This document shows, one piece after another, positions 1 through 7,442 of a stretch of DNA of 64,000 nucleotides. Source of the DNA: Bauldia sp963759235. GTDB taxonomy: Bacteria > Pseudomonadota > Alphaproteobacteria > Rhizobiales > Kaistiaceae. The stretch spans positions 186,001 through 250,000 of the forward strand of contig CAVWYO010000008.1 in NCBI GenBank assembly GCA_963759235.1, read 5' to 3'. The position numbers were made by a program, and so were the translations under genes. The stretch's first letter is position 1, and each line of letters opens with the position of its first letter. The notes under the pieces were generated by a model. That model did no database searches and was not told where the DNA came from. It saw only the letters and a program-made list of their open reading frames with translations.

Positions 1-78
1 GCCTTCGAGGGTCCCCTCGACCAGGAAGTGATCATCGGCTGGGATGCCGCCAACTCAATCGTTGTGCCCGATCGATGA
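1..78 (+). CDS. ABC transporter ATP-binding protein, C-terminal end (partial)
   Basis: An open frame enters from the left edge and stops at TGA 76-78, encoding 25 residues that end in SIVVPDR. The ending resembles the TOBE domain that closes PotA-like ATPases. The stop overlaps the ATG of the next permease gene (ATGA), which indicates translational coupling and fits the usual ATPase-permease-permease order of polyamine-type importers. Only the tail is visible, so the assignment rests mainly on context. Confidence 0.6.
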   Translation, partial: AFEGPLDQEVIIGWDAANSIVVPDR

Positions 79-932
79 GCGGAAGCGCGATCCGCATATC
101 GGCCGGCGCGCGTTCGGCCTTGCCGGTCCTTCTGCTGCTGCTGATCGGCTTCGCGGTGCCCTTGGCGACCGTCATCGGCTACTCGTTCATGCCGCCACGG
201 ACCTTCGGCCTCGGCGGCACGCCGACCTTCGAGAACTACGTATCCATCTACGAAAGCACGAACTACATCTCGCTGCTGTGGTCGCTCGGGCTCGCTGCGG
301 CCACGGTCATCGTCCTGGTGCTCATCTGCTACCCCGTCGCGTACGGGCTGGTGCGGGTATTCGGGCGGTGGTCCACGCTGATCACGCTGCTCTTCGTCAT
401 CCCGCTCTTCGTCTCGGAAAACGTCCGCCTCTACGGGTGGCTGCTGTTCTTCATCAAGAACGGCGTGCTTCTCGGAACGCTTCATTCGCTTTTCGGGGTG
501 GAATGGGACAGCATCCTTTTCACCCGCGGCATCGTCCTGTTCGGCATGGTTTACGTGCATGTGCCCTACATGCTCTTCCCGCTGACGCTCGGCATTTCCA
601 TGGTGCCCGAGGAAACCCGCGAGGCCGCGTTCGACCTGGGCGCCACCCGCTGGCAGGTGTTCCGCGAGGTTGAACTGCCGCTGTCGATGCCGGGATTGAT
701 GATCGGCTGCCTGTTGACCTTCGTCCTCGCCGTCGGCGCCATCGCCGAGTCGAAGGTTCTTGGTGGGCAGGTGGTCATCCCGATCGCCCACGATATCGAA
801 ATCGCCTTCACCTACGCGCAGAACTGGCCGCTTGGGGCGGCGCTGTCGGTGCTGTTGATGCTCATCGTCGGGGTGCTTGTCCTGCTGGCGCTGCGCCGGT
901 TCGACCTCGACCGGTTCCTCGGGAGGCGCTGA
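75..932 (+). CDS. ABC transporter permease, PotB-like
   Basis: This 285-residue inner-membrane protein has about six hydrophobic segments, the first at roughly residues 15-40. Near residue 180 it carries the cytoplasmic EAA loop (EAAFDLGATRWQVF, then PLSMPG) that docks on the ATPase. It is the first permease of a spermidine/putrescine-type importer. The ATG overlaps the stop of the upstream ATPase and its own stop lies 4 bases before the next permease. Because the operon runs into an SDR and borders a microcompartment locus for an amino alcohol, I infer uptake of a small amine, but the substrate cannot be read from the sequence. Confidence 0.85.
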   Translation: MSGSAIRISAGARSALPVLLLLLIGFAVPLATVIGYSFMPPRTFGLGGTPTFENYVSIYESTNYISLLWSLGLAAATVIVLVLICYPVAYGLVRVFGRWSTLITLLFVIPLFVSENVRLYGWLLFFIKNGVLLGTLHSLFGVEWDSILFTRGIVLFGMVYVHVPYMLFPLTLGISMVPEETREAAFDLGATRWQVFREVELPLSMPGLMIGCLLTFVLAVGAIAESKVLGGQVVIPIAHDIEIAFTYAQNWPLGAALSVLLMLIVGVLVLLALRRFDLDRFLGRR

Positions 933-936
933 GACG

Positions 937-1749
937 ATGCTTGGCCGGGCCGTCCGTGTACGCCACGCTCTGATCGTCGTCTGGATGATCGCGCTGGTTA
1001 TCTTCGTCTACCTGCCGAGCGTCAGCATCACCCTCGCGTCGCTGACGGCGAGCCGCTATTTCATCTTTCCGATCACGCGCTGGGGACTGGTCTGGTGGCA
1101 AAAGACCCTCGACTCGCTTGAGATTCACCGGATTCTCGAAACCTCGATCGTCATCGCCGCGCTGGTTACCGTGATCACCGTCGTTCTCGCCTTCTTCGGG
1201 GCGCTCGCTTTCGCGCGCTACGACTGGAAGGGACGGTCGTGGTATCAGAAGCTTATCCTTCTCCCGATCTTCTTCCCCCAGTCCGTGCTCGGCCTGGCGC
1301 TTCTCCTCTGGTTCAACGCGATCGGCCTGGAGCTGTCGTGGCAGACCGCGGTGTTCGCCCATCTGGTCTGGGTCGTTCCGGTGGTCACCCTGGTGATCTC
1401 CATACAGGTCTACAGCTTCGACCCGGCGCTGGAGGAAGCCGCCTACGATCTCGGCGCCTCGCGGCTGCAGGTCCTGCGCGAGGTGACCATTCCCGTCCTC
1501 ATGCCGGGCATCTTTTCCGGCGGCCTGTTCGCCTTCCTGCTCTCGTGGGGCAATTTTCCGCTGTCCTTGTTCACCACCGGCGCCGACACCACGGTGCCCG
1601 AATATCTCTATGCCAAGATGGTGGCCGGCTATACGCCGGGCGTACCGGTGCTCGGAACCATCGCCACGGTCGGGGCGATCGTTCTTCTGATCGGCGGCTA
1701 TCTCGTTATGCTGGCGCTCAATCGCCGTCGGCGGGCGGGCGCCGCCTGA
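937..1749 (+). CDS. ABC transporter permease, PotC-like
   Basis: The product is a 270-residue membrane protein with an EAA loop (EEAAYDLGASRLQVLREV, then PVLMPG) and about six membrane segments; it is the second permease of the polyamine-type importer. I chose ATG 937 because GGGAGG at 921-926 sits at a suitable distance. A longer frame begins at 877, but those 20 extra residues overlap the upstream gene and look non-native. The downstream SDR follows after 20 bases, so the genes are probably co-transcribed. Confidence 0.87.
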   Translation: MLGRAVRVRHALIVVWMIALVIFVYLPSVSITLASLTASRYFIFPITRWGLVWWQKTLDSLEIHRILETSIVIAALVTVITVVLAFFGALAFARYDWKGRSWYQKLILLPIFFPQSVLGLALLLWFNAIGLELSWQTAVFAHLVWVVPVVTLVISIQVYSFDPALEEAAYDLGASRLQVLREVTIPVLMPGIFSGGLFAFLLSWGNFPLSLFTTGADTTVPEYLYAKMVAGYTPGVPVLGTIATVGAIVLLIGGYLVMLALNRRRRAGAA

Positions 1750-1769
1750 AAAGAGTGGGGAGATAAACC

Positions 1770-2546
1770 ATGCTCACGTCGCTTGACGGCAAATCGGCCA
1801 TCGTCACCGGGGCGAGCAAGGGCATCGGCAAGGGCATCGCGCGCGTCTTCGCCCGGCACGGCGCCCGGGTGCTGATCGTCGCCCGGCACATCGATGCGGC
1901 CGAGGCGGCCGCCAAGGAGCTTCGCGACGCCGGCGGCACGGCTTCGGCCTTCGCCGCCGACGTCCGCGATCTCGCCGCGATGGAGGCCGCCGCCGCCGCC
2001 GCGGTCGAACGCCACGGCGGCCTCGACATCCTTTGCGCCAATGCCGGCATCTTCCCGCAGGCGAAGCTCGAAGCGATGACGCCCGACCAATGGGACGAAG
2101 TGGTCGGCACCAACCTCAAGGGCACCTTCGTGTCGGTGAAGGCGTGCCTGCCGGCGCTCAAGCGGAGCGACGGCGGCCGCATCGTCCTTACCTCGTCGAT
2201 CACCGGGCCGGTGACCGGCTTCCCGGGCTGGACCCACTATGCCGCCTCGAAGGCCGGCCAGCTGGGCTTCCTCAGGACGGCCTGCATCGAATTGGCGAAA
2301 TACGGGATCACCATGAATGCGGTGATGCCCGGCAACATCGTCACCGAAGGCCTCGAAAATCTCGGCGCCGACTACCTCAAGACGATGGCGGCCTCGATCC
2401 CGCTGAAGCGGCTCGGCAGCGTCGAGGATATCGGCTACGCCGCCCTGTTCTTCGCCTCGAAGGAGGCCGCCTACATCACCGGCCAGACGATCATCGTCGA
2501 TGGCGGGCAGATCCTGCCGGAGTCGCTGGAAGCCCTCGACGCCTGA
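1770..2546 (+). CDS. SDR-family oxidoreductase (FabG-like)
   Basis: This is a classical NAD(P)-dependent short-chain dehydrogenase of 258 residues. It has the Rossmann glycine motif TGASKGIG at 13-20, NAG at 91-93, catalytic Ser143 and YAASK with Tyr157 and Lys161. A GGGGAG ribosome site precedes the ATG. It ends the ABC-importer operon and is convergent with the AraC gene, with no spare bases between the stops. In related microcompartment loci an SDR interconverts aminoacetone and 1-amino-2-propanol. A second SDR lies at 10547, so which of the two does this job is open. Confidence 0.85.
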   Translation: MLTSLDGKSAIVTGASKGIGKGIARVFARHGARVLIVARHIDAAEAAAKELRDAGGTASAFAADVRDLAAMEAAAAAAVERHGGLDILCANAGIFPQAKLEAMTPDQWDEVVGTNLKGTFVSVKACLPALKRSDGGRIVLTSSITGPVTGFPGWTHYAASKAGQLGFLRTACIELAKYGITMNAVMPGNIVTEGLENLGADYLKTMAASIPLKRLGSVEDIGYAALFFASKEAAYITGQTIIVDGGQILPESLEALDA

Positions 2547-2556
2547 TCAGGCGTCG
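2537..2556. repeat. 20-bp perfect palindrome spanning two convergent stop codons
   Basis: The half-site CGACGCCTGA is followed directly by its reverse complement. Read on either strand it encodes Asp-Ala-stop, so the SDR and the AraC protein both end in DA from the two strands of one palindrome. It may act as a compact bidirectional terminator, but it has no loop and no T-run. Confidence 0.7.
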
Positions 2557-3626
2557 TAGGCCGCGGTGCGATACTCGCGCGGCGCCGCGCCGGTCCACCG
2601 GCGGAAGGCGCGCGAAAAGGCCGACAGCTCGGAATAGCCGAGCAGCATGGCGATTTCCGAGAACGGCAGGTGCTGCTGGCGCGTATAGGAAAGGGCGAGG
2701 TCGCGTCTGACCTCCTCGACCATCTCCTTGTAGGTCAGCCCGGCGGCGCTGAGATCCTGATGGATGACGCTGACCGGCGCGCGAAGTTCGTTGGCGATCT
2801 GCTTCAGCGACGGGCAGCCCTCCGGAAGCCGCATCCTGACCGCCGTCCGCATGCGGTCGAGAAGCAGCTGATCCTCGCGCGCCGCGCGCGATCCCAACTG
2901 CTCCAGGCAGGTCTGCATGACGGCGAGCAGCCTGAGGTCGCGCGATGGCATCGGCCGGGACAAGTCGTCAGGCCGGAAGAGAAGCGCATTCGTCCGCTGG
3001 GAGAAATAGACCGGCGCGCCGAAGGCGGCTTCGTGCTCTTTGGCGCTTTCCGGCTTGGGGTGCTCGAAATGCACCTCCTCCGGCGACCAATGCACCCCGC
3101 AACATTCACGCAGCACGTTGAGGAACATGCCGAGCGACAGTTCGGCATCCTGGCGCCGCTCGACGATCGCCGGCGCGGTGATCTGGTATTCGAGGCGGGC
3201 GAGGCCGTCGCCGTCCACCCACAACCGCATCACCGAACTCTCCTGGTGGTAGTGAAACAGGCCGACCAGGCATTCCAGCGCCGCCCCGAGGGTCGGCGCC
3301 GAGACCGCCGCGTAGCCCCACATCCCGAGGTCGCGCGGCTGGAACTGATTGCCGAACCACAGGCCGAAATTATGGTTACCGGTCTGGTGGGCGGATTCCT
3401 CGAACAAACGGCAAAAAGAGCTGAGCCGCAGCTTGAGCGTCGGCGAACCGGCCATGTCGGGCAGGATGTGGACGTTTCCGAAGATGCTGTCGACATCGCC
3501 GCGCCAGCGCTCGATGTAGTCGACAATGCCGGTCGCCGCCGAGGCGAGGACACCTGGAACCCGATCATCGTCGCCCGAGGTCCGATCCGGGGACGATCCA
3601 AGCCAAGTGGCAGAGCGTTCCAACAT
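2547..3626 (-). CDS. AraC-family transcriptional regulator of the BMC locus
   Basis: The product has 359 residues: an N-terminal effector domain resembling the arabinose-binding/OruR type, then a C-terminal AraC double helix-turn-helix (LPFSEIAMLLGYSELSAFSR, then AFRRWTGAAPREYR). I chose ATG 3626 because GGGAGG lies 8 bases upstream; the frame extends to 3701 without another good site. It is divergent from the aldehyde dehydrogenase/shell operon and convergent with the SDR. AraC proteins usually bind two direct repeats on one helix face, and such a repeat lies at 3729-3756 with a matching one at 10476-10503. I infer that it activates the microcompartment genes in response to the amine substrate or a derivative. 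Confidence 0.87.
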   Translation of the reverse strand: MLERSATWLGSSPDRTSGDDDRVPGVLASAATGIVDYIERWRGDVDSIFGNVHILPDMAGSPTLKLRLSSFCRLFEESAHQTGNHNFGLWFGNQFQPRDLGMWGYAAVSAPTLGAALECLVGLFHYHQESSVMRLWVDGDGLARLEYQITAPAIVERRQDAELSLGMFLNVLRECCGVHWSPEEVHFEHPKPESAKEHEAAFGAPVYFSQRTNALLFRPDDLSRPMPSRDLRLLAVMQTCLEQLGSRAAREDQLLLDRMRTAVRMRLPEGCPSLKQIANELRAPVSVIHQDLSAAGLTYKEMVEEVRRDLALSYTRQQHLPFSEIAMLLGYSELSAFSRAFRRWTGAAPREYRTAAYDA

Positions 3627-3728
3627 GCTCCAGCGCCTCCCGGGCGATACGCTTTGACCCCCCGGGGGGCTATGCTTGCATGACGGGCGGCTCCAGATCA
3701 AGCAACGCCGTCAAAGCCTTGACGCTCC

Positions 3729-3756
3729 TGTCAAGAAACCGCCCGACACTGTCAAG
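3729..3756. promoter_or_regulatory. Candidate AraC operator: TGTCAAG repeated at 21 bp
   Basis: TGTCAAG occurs at 3729-3735 and again at 3750-3756, exactly two helical turns apart. On the minus strand it reads CTTGACA-N14-CTTGACA. It lies 103 bases upstream of the AraC start and 85 bases before the aldehyde dehydrogenase ATG. The same heptamer at the same spacing lies at 10476-10503. The rest of the 3627-3840 gap holds no gene. Confidence 0.6.
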
Positions 3757-3840
3757 CCGGCGTTCGGCAGCGCGCTTAGTTTGCCGGCCGTATCATCGCG
3801 CGGCGAGGCTCCCCTTTTGGCCGCGGTGAGAGCACGCTTC

Positions 3841-5430
3841 ATGTCGACGGCCATTGACGAGACCGAACCTGGCCTGACCCTGCACCAGGCGGCGCAGATG
3901 GTCGAAAAGGCGCGCTGGGCGGCGGCCTCGTTCGCGACCTATCCGCGCCAGGCCGTCCTCGCCGTCGTCGAAGCGATGGCCAAGGCCGGCGCCGCCGAAT
4001 CCCGCCGCTATGCGGATTGGGCGGTGAAGGAGAGCGGCTTCGGCAATCCCGACCACAAGGAAGTGAAGAACCGGCTTTGCTCGACCGGTCTCTACGACCA
4101 CTACAAGGACCACAACTTCACCGACTTTCAGGTCGATCCGGAGGCCAAGACCGTCGCCATCCCGAAGCCGGCCGGGGTCATCTTCGCGCTTACCCCGTCG
4201 ACCAATCCGGTGTGCTCGGTCTTCTACAAGGCGATCATCGCCTTGTTGACCCGGAACGCCGTCGTGATCAGCCCGCACCCAGCGGCCAAGGTCTGCGGCG
4301 CCGACGCCGCGAGGCTCCTCGCCCGCGCCGCCGAGCAGGCGGGCGCGCCGGACGGCATCGTCCAGGTGATTGCCGACCCGACGATGCCGATCATCACCTC
4401 GATCATGACCTCCGACCGCATCAACCTCATCCTGGCGACCGGCGGCTCGCCGGTGGTGCGGGCGGCGTACAGTTCCGGCAATCCGGCCATCGGCGTCGGT
4501 CCGGGCAACAACCCGGTCTATGTCGACGAATCCGCCGACGTCGCCAGGGCGGCGAAGCAGATCGCCGATTCCAAGGCCTTCGACAATTCGATCCTCTGCA
4601 CCAACGAGTTGGCGGTGATCGCCCATACCGCCGTCGCGGCGCGGCTCGCCGAGGAAATGCAGCGCCACGGCTGTCATTTGATCTCGGCCGACGACCGTGA
4701 CCGCCTGGCCGAGCACCTGTTTCCCGGCGGCAAATTCAACGTATCGCTGCTCGGCAAGCCCGCCGGCGTCATTGCCGAGAGCGCCGGCATCCGGGCGCCG
4801 CGCGGCACCCGGGTGCTGCTCGCTCCCTTGGAGAGAATCGGCGACGATTATCCGCTCAGCCGCGAGAAACTCTGCCCGGTGCTCGGATTCTACGACGCCC
4901 CGAGCCGGGAAGCGGCGCTGACCGCCTGCCGCGCCATGATCCGCAACCGCGGCGCCGGCCATTCGGCGGCGATCCACGCCGAGGACCCGGCGGTGATCCT
5001 CCGCTTCGCCGCGGAAATGGATGTGATGCGCGTGGTGATCAATGTCGGCTGCTCGACCGGGGCGGCCGGCTTCGACACCTTCCTCGGGCCGACCATGACC
5101 GTCGGGACGGGCTTCCATGGGCGCTCCTCGGTCGGCGAGAACATCGGGCCTCAGCACCTCGTCCAGTGGACGAGGATCGCCTACAACAGCGCCGCCGATA
5201 TTCCCTTTGGCGATTTCAGCGGGCTCAGCCTGCCGGAACCGGCCACCCGGCCGCGGCTGCCGGAAGGCAAAATCGACTACTCATTCGACTGGGTCGGCGG
5301 GCGCCCCTCCGGCGCGGCGAAAGCGGCCGCACCTGACCTCTTCGAGCCGGCCGACGCCGCCGAACTTCGCGCCGAAATCCGCCAGCTCATCCTCGAAGAG
5401 CTCCGCGCCATGCAGCCCGCGCGGCACTGA
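3841..5430 (+). CDS. CoA-acylating aldehyde dehydrogenase, BMC-encapsulated type
   Basis: The product has 529 residues and belongs to the PduP/EutE-like CoA-dependent aldehyde dehydrogenases. Catalytic Cys253 sits in SILCTNE, and a glycine-rich cofactor segment (ATGGSPVVRAAYSSGNPAIG) spans about 199-218. After the enzyme domain comes a linker and a C-terminal amphipathic helix, ELRAEIRQLILEELRAM at about 508-524, typical of encapsulation peptides that target enzymes to the shell lumen. I chose ATG 3841; the frame extends to 3676 but would cover the promoter and operator. It heads the shell operon. By analogy with the RMM type it would turn propanal plus CoA and NAD into propionyl-CoA inside the compartment. 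Confidence 0.9.
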   Translation: MSTAIDETEPGLTLHQAAQMVEKARWAAASFATYPRQAVLAVVEAMAKAGAAESRRYADWAVKESGFGNPDHKEVKNRLCSTGLYDHYKDHNFTDFQVDPEAKTVAIPKPAGVIFALTPSTNPVCSVFYKAIIALLTRNAVVISPHPAAKVCGADAARLLARAAEQAGAPDGIVQVIADPTMPIITSIMTSDRINLILATGGSPVVRAAYSSGNPAIGVGPGNNPVYVDESADVARAAKQIADSKAFDNSILCTNELAVIAHTAVAARLAEEMQRHGCHLISADDRDRLAEHLFPGGKFNVSLLGKPAGVIAESAGIRAPRGTRVLLAPLERIGDDYPLSREKLCPVLGFYDAPSREAALTACRAMIRNRGAGHSAAIHAEDPAVILRFAAEMDVMRVVINVGCSTGAAGFDTFLGPTMTVGTGFHGRSSVGENIGPQHLVQWTRIAYNSAADIPFGDFSGLSLPEPATRPRLPEGKIDYSFDWVGGRPSGAAKAAAPDLFEPADAAELRAEIRQLILEELRAMQPARH

Positions 5431-5439
5431 GGCGCACCC

Positions 5440-6045
5440 ATGGCGACCATCCGCTCCTACATCTTCATCGACCAGCTGCAGCCGAAGACCATGTGCTATC
5501 TCGGCACCTTCGTCCGCGGCTTCCTGCCGCGCACCAACATGGCGGCGCTGGTGGTCGAGGTGGCGCCGGGGCTGGAGATCGAGAACATCACCGACATCGC
5601 GGTGAAGAACGTCGACGTCAAACCGGGGCTCCTGGTCGTCGAGCGCCAGTACGGCTACCTCGAAGTGCACGCCAATTCGACCTCGTCGGTCAAAGCCGCC
5701 GGCCAGGCCGTGCTCGACTATCTCGACGCCACCGAGGCCGACGCGATGCGGCCTGAAATCCTCGCCTCGCGCATCGTCAAGCGGGTCGACAACTACCATG
5801 CTTTTCTCATCAACCGGAACAAGGCCGGCTCGATGATCCTGCCCGGCGAATCCCTGTTCGTCCTCGAAATGCAGCCGGCTTCCTACGCCATCCTTGCTAC
5901 CAACGAGGCCGAGAAGGCGGCCGATATCAAGGTCGTCGACTACCGCATGATGGGCGTCACCGGACGGGTCTATCTCTCCGGCGAGGAGAGCAACATCCGC
6001 GCCGCCGCCGCCGCCGCCGAACAGACCCTGCAGGCGAGGCAATAA
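5440..6045 (+). CDS. BMC-T shell protein (tandem BMC domain), copy 1
   Basis: This 201-residue protein has two BMC-like halves, the length expected of a trimeric tandem-domain shell protein. Recognisable stretches are ERQYGYLEVHA in the first half and VDYRMMGVTGRVYLSG in the second. A GAGG site lies 7 bases before the ATG, and the gene starts 9 bases after the aldehyde dehydrogenase stop. It is paralogous to the protein at 7443-8072 (shared LYVERQYG-like and FLINRNKAGSMILPGES-like segments). Trimers of this class often form gated pores for larger substrates or cofactors; gating cannot be judged here. Confidence 0.82.
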   Translation: MATIRSYIFIDQLQPKTMCYLGTFVRGFLPRTNMAALVVEVAPGLEIENITDIAVKNVDVKPGLLVVERQYGYLEVHANSTSSVKAAGQAVLDYLDATEADAMRPEILASRIVKRVDNYHAFLINRNKAGSMILPGESLFVLEMQPASYAILATNEAEKAADIKVVDYRMMGVTGRVYLSGEESNIRAAAAAAEQTLQARQ

Positions 6046-6047
6046 CC

Positions 6048-6545
6048 ATGGCGGCAGGCATCGACCGCGAGGAACTCCGGGCTCTGGTGCGCCAGGCGCT
6101 GAAGGAGTCGCTGGCGCCCGCCGCCTCGGGCGAGACGGCGGCTCCGGCGAGCGATGGCTTCGCCGGCGAACTCCGCGCCGCTCTCGCCAGGGGACGGCCG
6201 GCGAAGCTCGCCGTCGCCACCGGCTCCGGCGCCGACCTCGATCGTTTTGCCCGCTCGATCGCCGAAGCCTGCGGTGACGGCGCGCTGAGAGCCGCGATCA
6301 TCGCCGGCGACGTTCGCTTCGCGCCGGCCGAGGCCGCGCGGCATAGTCCCTCGCCTGCGGGCAAGGCCACGCCGCCGAAAACCGGCGCATACGAGATGTC
6401 GTCGGGCGTTCTGAGCGAGGCCAAGATCGTCGAGATTTCGCGATCCCATCGCAAGATCGTGGTCGGCAGCGACGTCGTCATGACCCCCCTCGCCCGCGAC
6501 AAGGCGCGCGAGATGAAAGTCGAACTCGTGAGGCAGAAGCCATGA
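6048..6545 (+). CDS. BMC-associated protein of unknown function with encapsulation-like N-terminus
   Basis: I do not recognise an enzyme family in this 165-residue protein. Residues 9-22 (ELRALVRQALKESL) form an amphipathic helix strikingly similar to the aldehyde dehydrogenase tail. A low-complexity Ala/Pro linker follows, then a small alpha/beta core and a C-terminal segment of about 45 residues containing MTPLARDKAREMKVELVR. That TPxAR...A pattern recurs in proteins of other microcompartment operons, such as the start of EutT. Its position between BMC-T and BMC-P, with a 4-base ATGA overlap with BMC-P, strongly suggests a lumen or shell-associated role, perhaps in scaffolding. Confidence 0.72.
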   Translation: MAAGIDREELRALVRQALKESLAPAASGETAAPASDGFAGELRAALARGRPAKLAVATGSGADLDRFARSIAEACGDGALRAAIIAGDVRFAPAEAARHSPSPAGKATPPKTGAYEMSSGVLSEAKIVEISRSHRKIVVGSDVVMTPLARDKAREMKVELVRQKP

Positions 6546-6829
6546 AGACCGGAATGGTGATCGGCAAGGTCTGGGCGACCAAACGGCTCGACGAGTTGCC
6601 GGGCGGCGCCCTTCTCGAAATCGCGCTGGAGGAGAATGACGGCCTCGGCGAGCACGTCGTCGCCTACGATCCGCTCGGCGCCGGCGATGGCGAGCGGGTC
6701 CTGGTGACGCAAGGGTCGGTGGCGCGCGGCTGGTTCAAGGACGGCAAGGCGGTGGTCGACGCCCTCGTCATCGGGATTCTCGACGAACCGCGCAAGCCGC
6801 CGGCGGCCGCTGGATCGAGGGCGAAATAG
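6542..6829 (+). CDS. BMC-P shell vertex protein (EutN/CcmL family)
   Basis: This 95-residue protein matches the EutN/CcmL pentamer fold: a start of the MKTGMVIGKVWATKR type, a central DPLGAGDGERVLVTQGS segment and an AVVDALVIGILD ending. Pentamers cap the vertices of the icosahedral shell. The ATG overlaps the preceding stop, so the two are translationally coupled. The C-terminal tail is short, proline- and alanine-rich, and probably disordered. Confidence 0.92.
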   Translation: MKTGMVIGKVWATKRLDELPGGALLEIALEENDGLGEHVVAYDPLGAGDGERVLVTQGSVARGWFKDGKAVVDALVIGILDEPRKPPAAAGSRAK

Positions 6830-6878
6830 AGCGTTTTCAGGAAAGAGCGAACAAGCGAGTCAGGCAAGGAGAGCAATC

Positions 6879-7154
6879 ATGTCGAATGCGATCGGGTTTG
6901 TTGAAACGAAGGGCTACGTCGCGGCCTTCGCCGCGGCCGACGCCATGGTCAAGGCCGCCAACGTCACCATCATCGGCCGCGAGCAGGTCGGCGCCGGGCT
7001 CGTCTCGGTGCTGGTGCAGGGCGATGTCGGCGCGGTCAAGGCAGCGACCGAGGCGGGCGCCGAGGCGGCCGGGCATGTCGGCCAGGTGATCTCGGTCCAC
7101 GTCATCCCGCGTCCGCACGCCGACGTCATCAAGCAGTTCGGCATCGCCAAGTAG
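6879..7154 (+). CDS. BMC-H shell protein (hexamer)
   Basis: The 91-residue product is a single BMC domain, with an AIGFVETKGYVAAFAAADAM beginning and an SVHVIPRPHADV ending typical of canonical hexameric shell proteins. It would tile the shell facets. A clear AAGGAG site precedes the ATG. It is the last gene of the tightly packed shell run; a 288-base gap with palindromic repeats separates it from the second BMC-T gene. Confidence 0.95.
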   Translation: MSNAIGFVETKGYVAAFAAADAMVKAANVTIIGREQVGAGLVSVLVQGDVGAVKAATEAGAEAAGHVGQVISVHVIPRPHADVIKQFGIAK

Positions 7155-7206
7155 CTTCGCTCGCTTCTGCGGAGCTGAGATGGTGAGCGCAGGGTCTGCA
7201 CGACGC

Positions 7207-7284
7207 CCAGCCCTCCCCTTGTGGGAGGGCCGAAATCACGCGACCCCGGACCTGATCCGGGGGAAGCTGATTTCGGGGAGGGGT
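7207..7284 (+). repeat. Rhizobial-type intergenic palindromic element, copy 1
   Basis: The element begins CCAGCCCTCCCCTTG and ends CGGGGAGGGGT, with internal dyads (CCCTCCC...GGGAGGG and the CCCCGGA...TCCGGGG stem around 7243-7263). Copy 2 at 7319-7375 has the same ends in the opposite orientation. Such elements are common between genes in Rhizobiales. A transcript would fold strongly, so the pair could stabilise or attenuate the shell mRNA. Confidence 0.65.
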
Positions 7285-7318
7285 CTGCCCTATGGGGTTT
7301 GCCCGCGAGCAGGTCGCT

Positions 7319-7375
7319 ACCCCTCCCCAAAACCGCCTGACGGCTGTTTTGGCCCTCCCTCAAGGGGAGGGCTGG
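7319..7375 (-). repeat. Rhizobial-type intergenic palindromic element, copy 2 (inverted)
   Basis: Read on the minus strand it begins CCAGCCCTCCCCTTG and ends GGGGAGGGGT, matching the ends of copy 1, with a different 20-base centre (GCCGTCAGGC hairpin). Together the copies form a large inverted repeat between BMC-H and BMC-T copy 2. Confidence 0.62.
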
Positions 7376-7442
7376 CACCCTCGACTAGCGTGAATGGGGT
7401 CCGTCGACTGAAAGCGCACGCGCCCCGCGCCGAGGCCGGCTG

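Noticed and set aside
3793..5157. Long open frame on the minus strand opposite the aldehyde dehydrogenase gene
   Set aside because: The plus-strand protein has catalytic motifs and an intact family length; the antisense product is Arg/Gly/Asp-rich, has no motifs and reflects high G+C codon bias.
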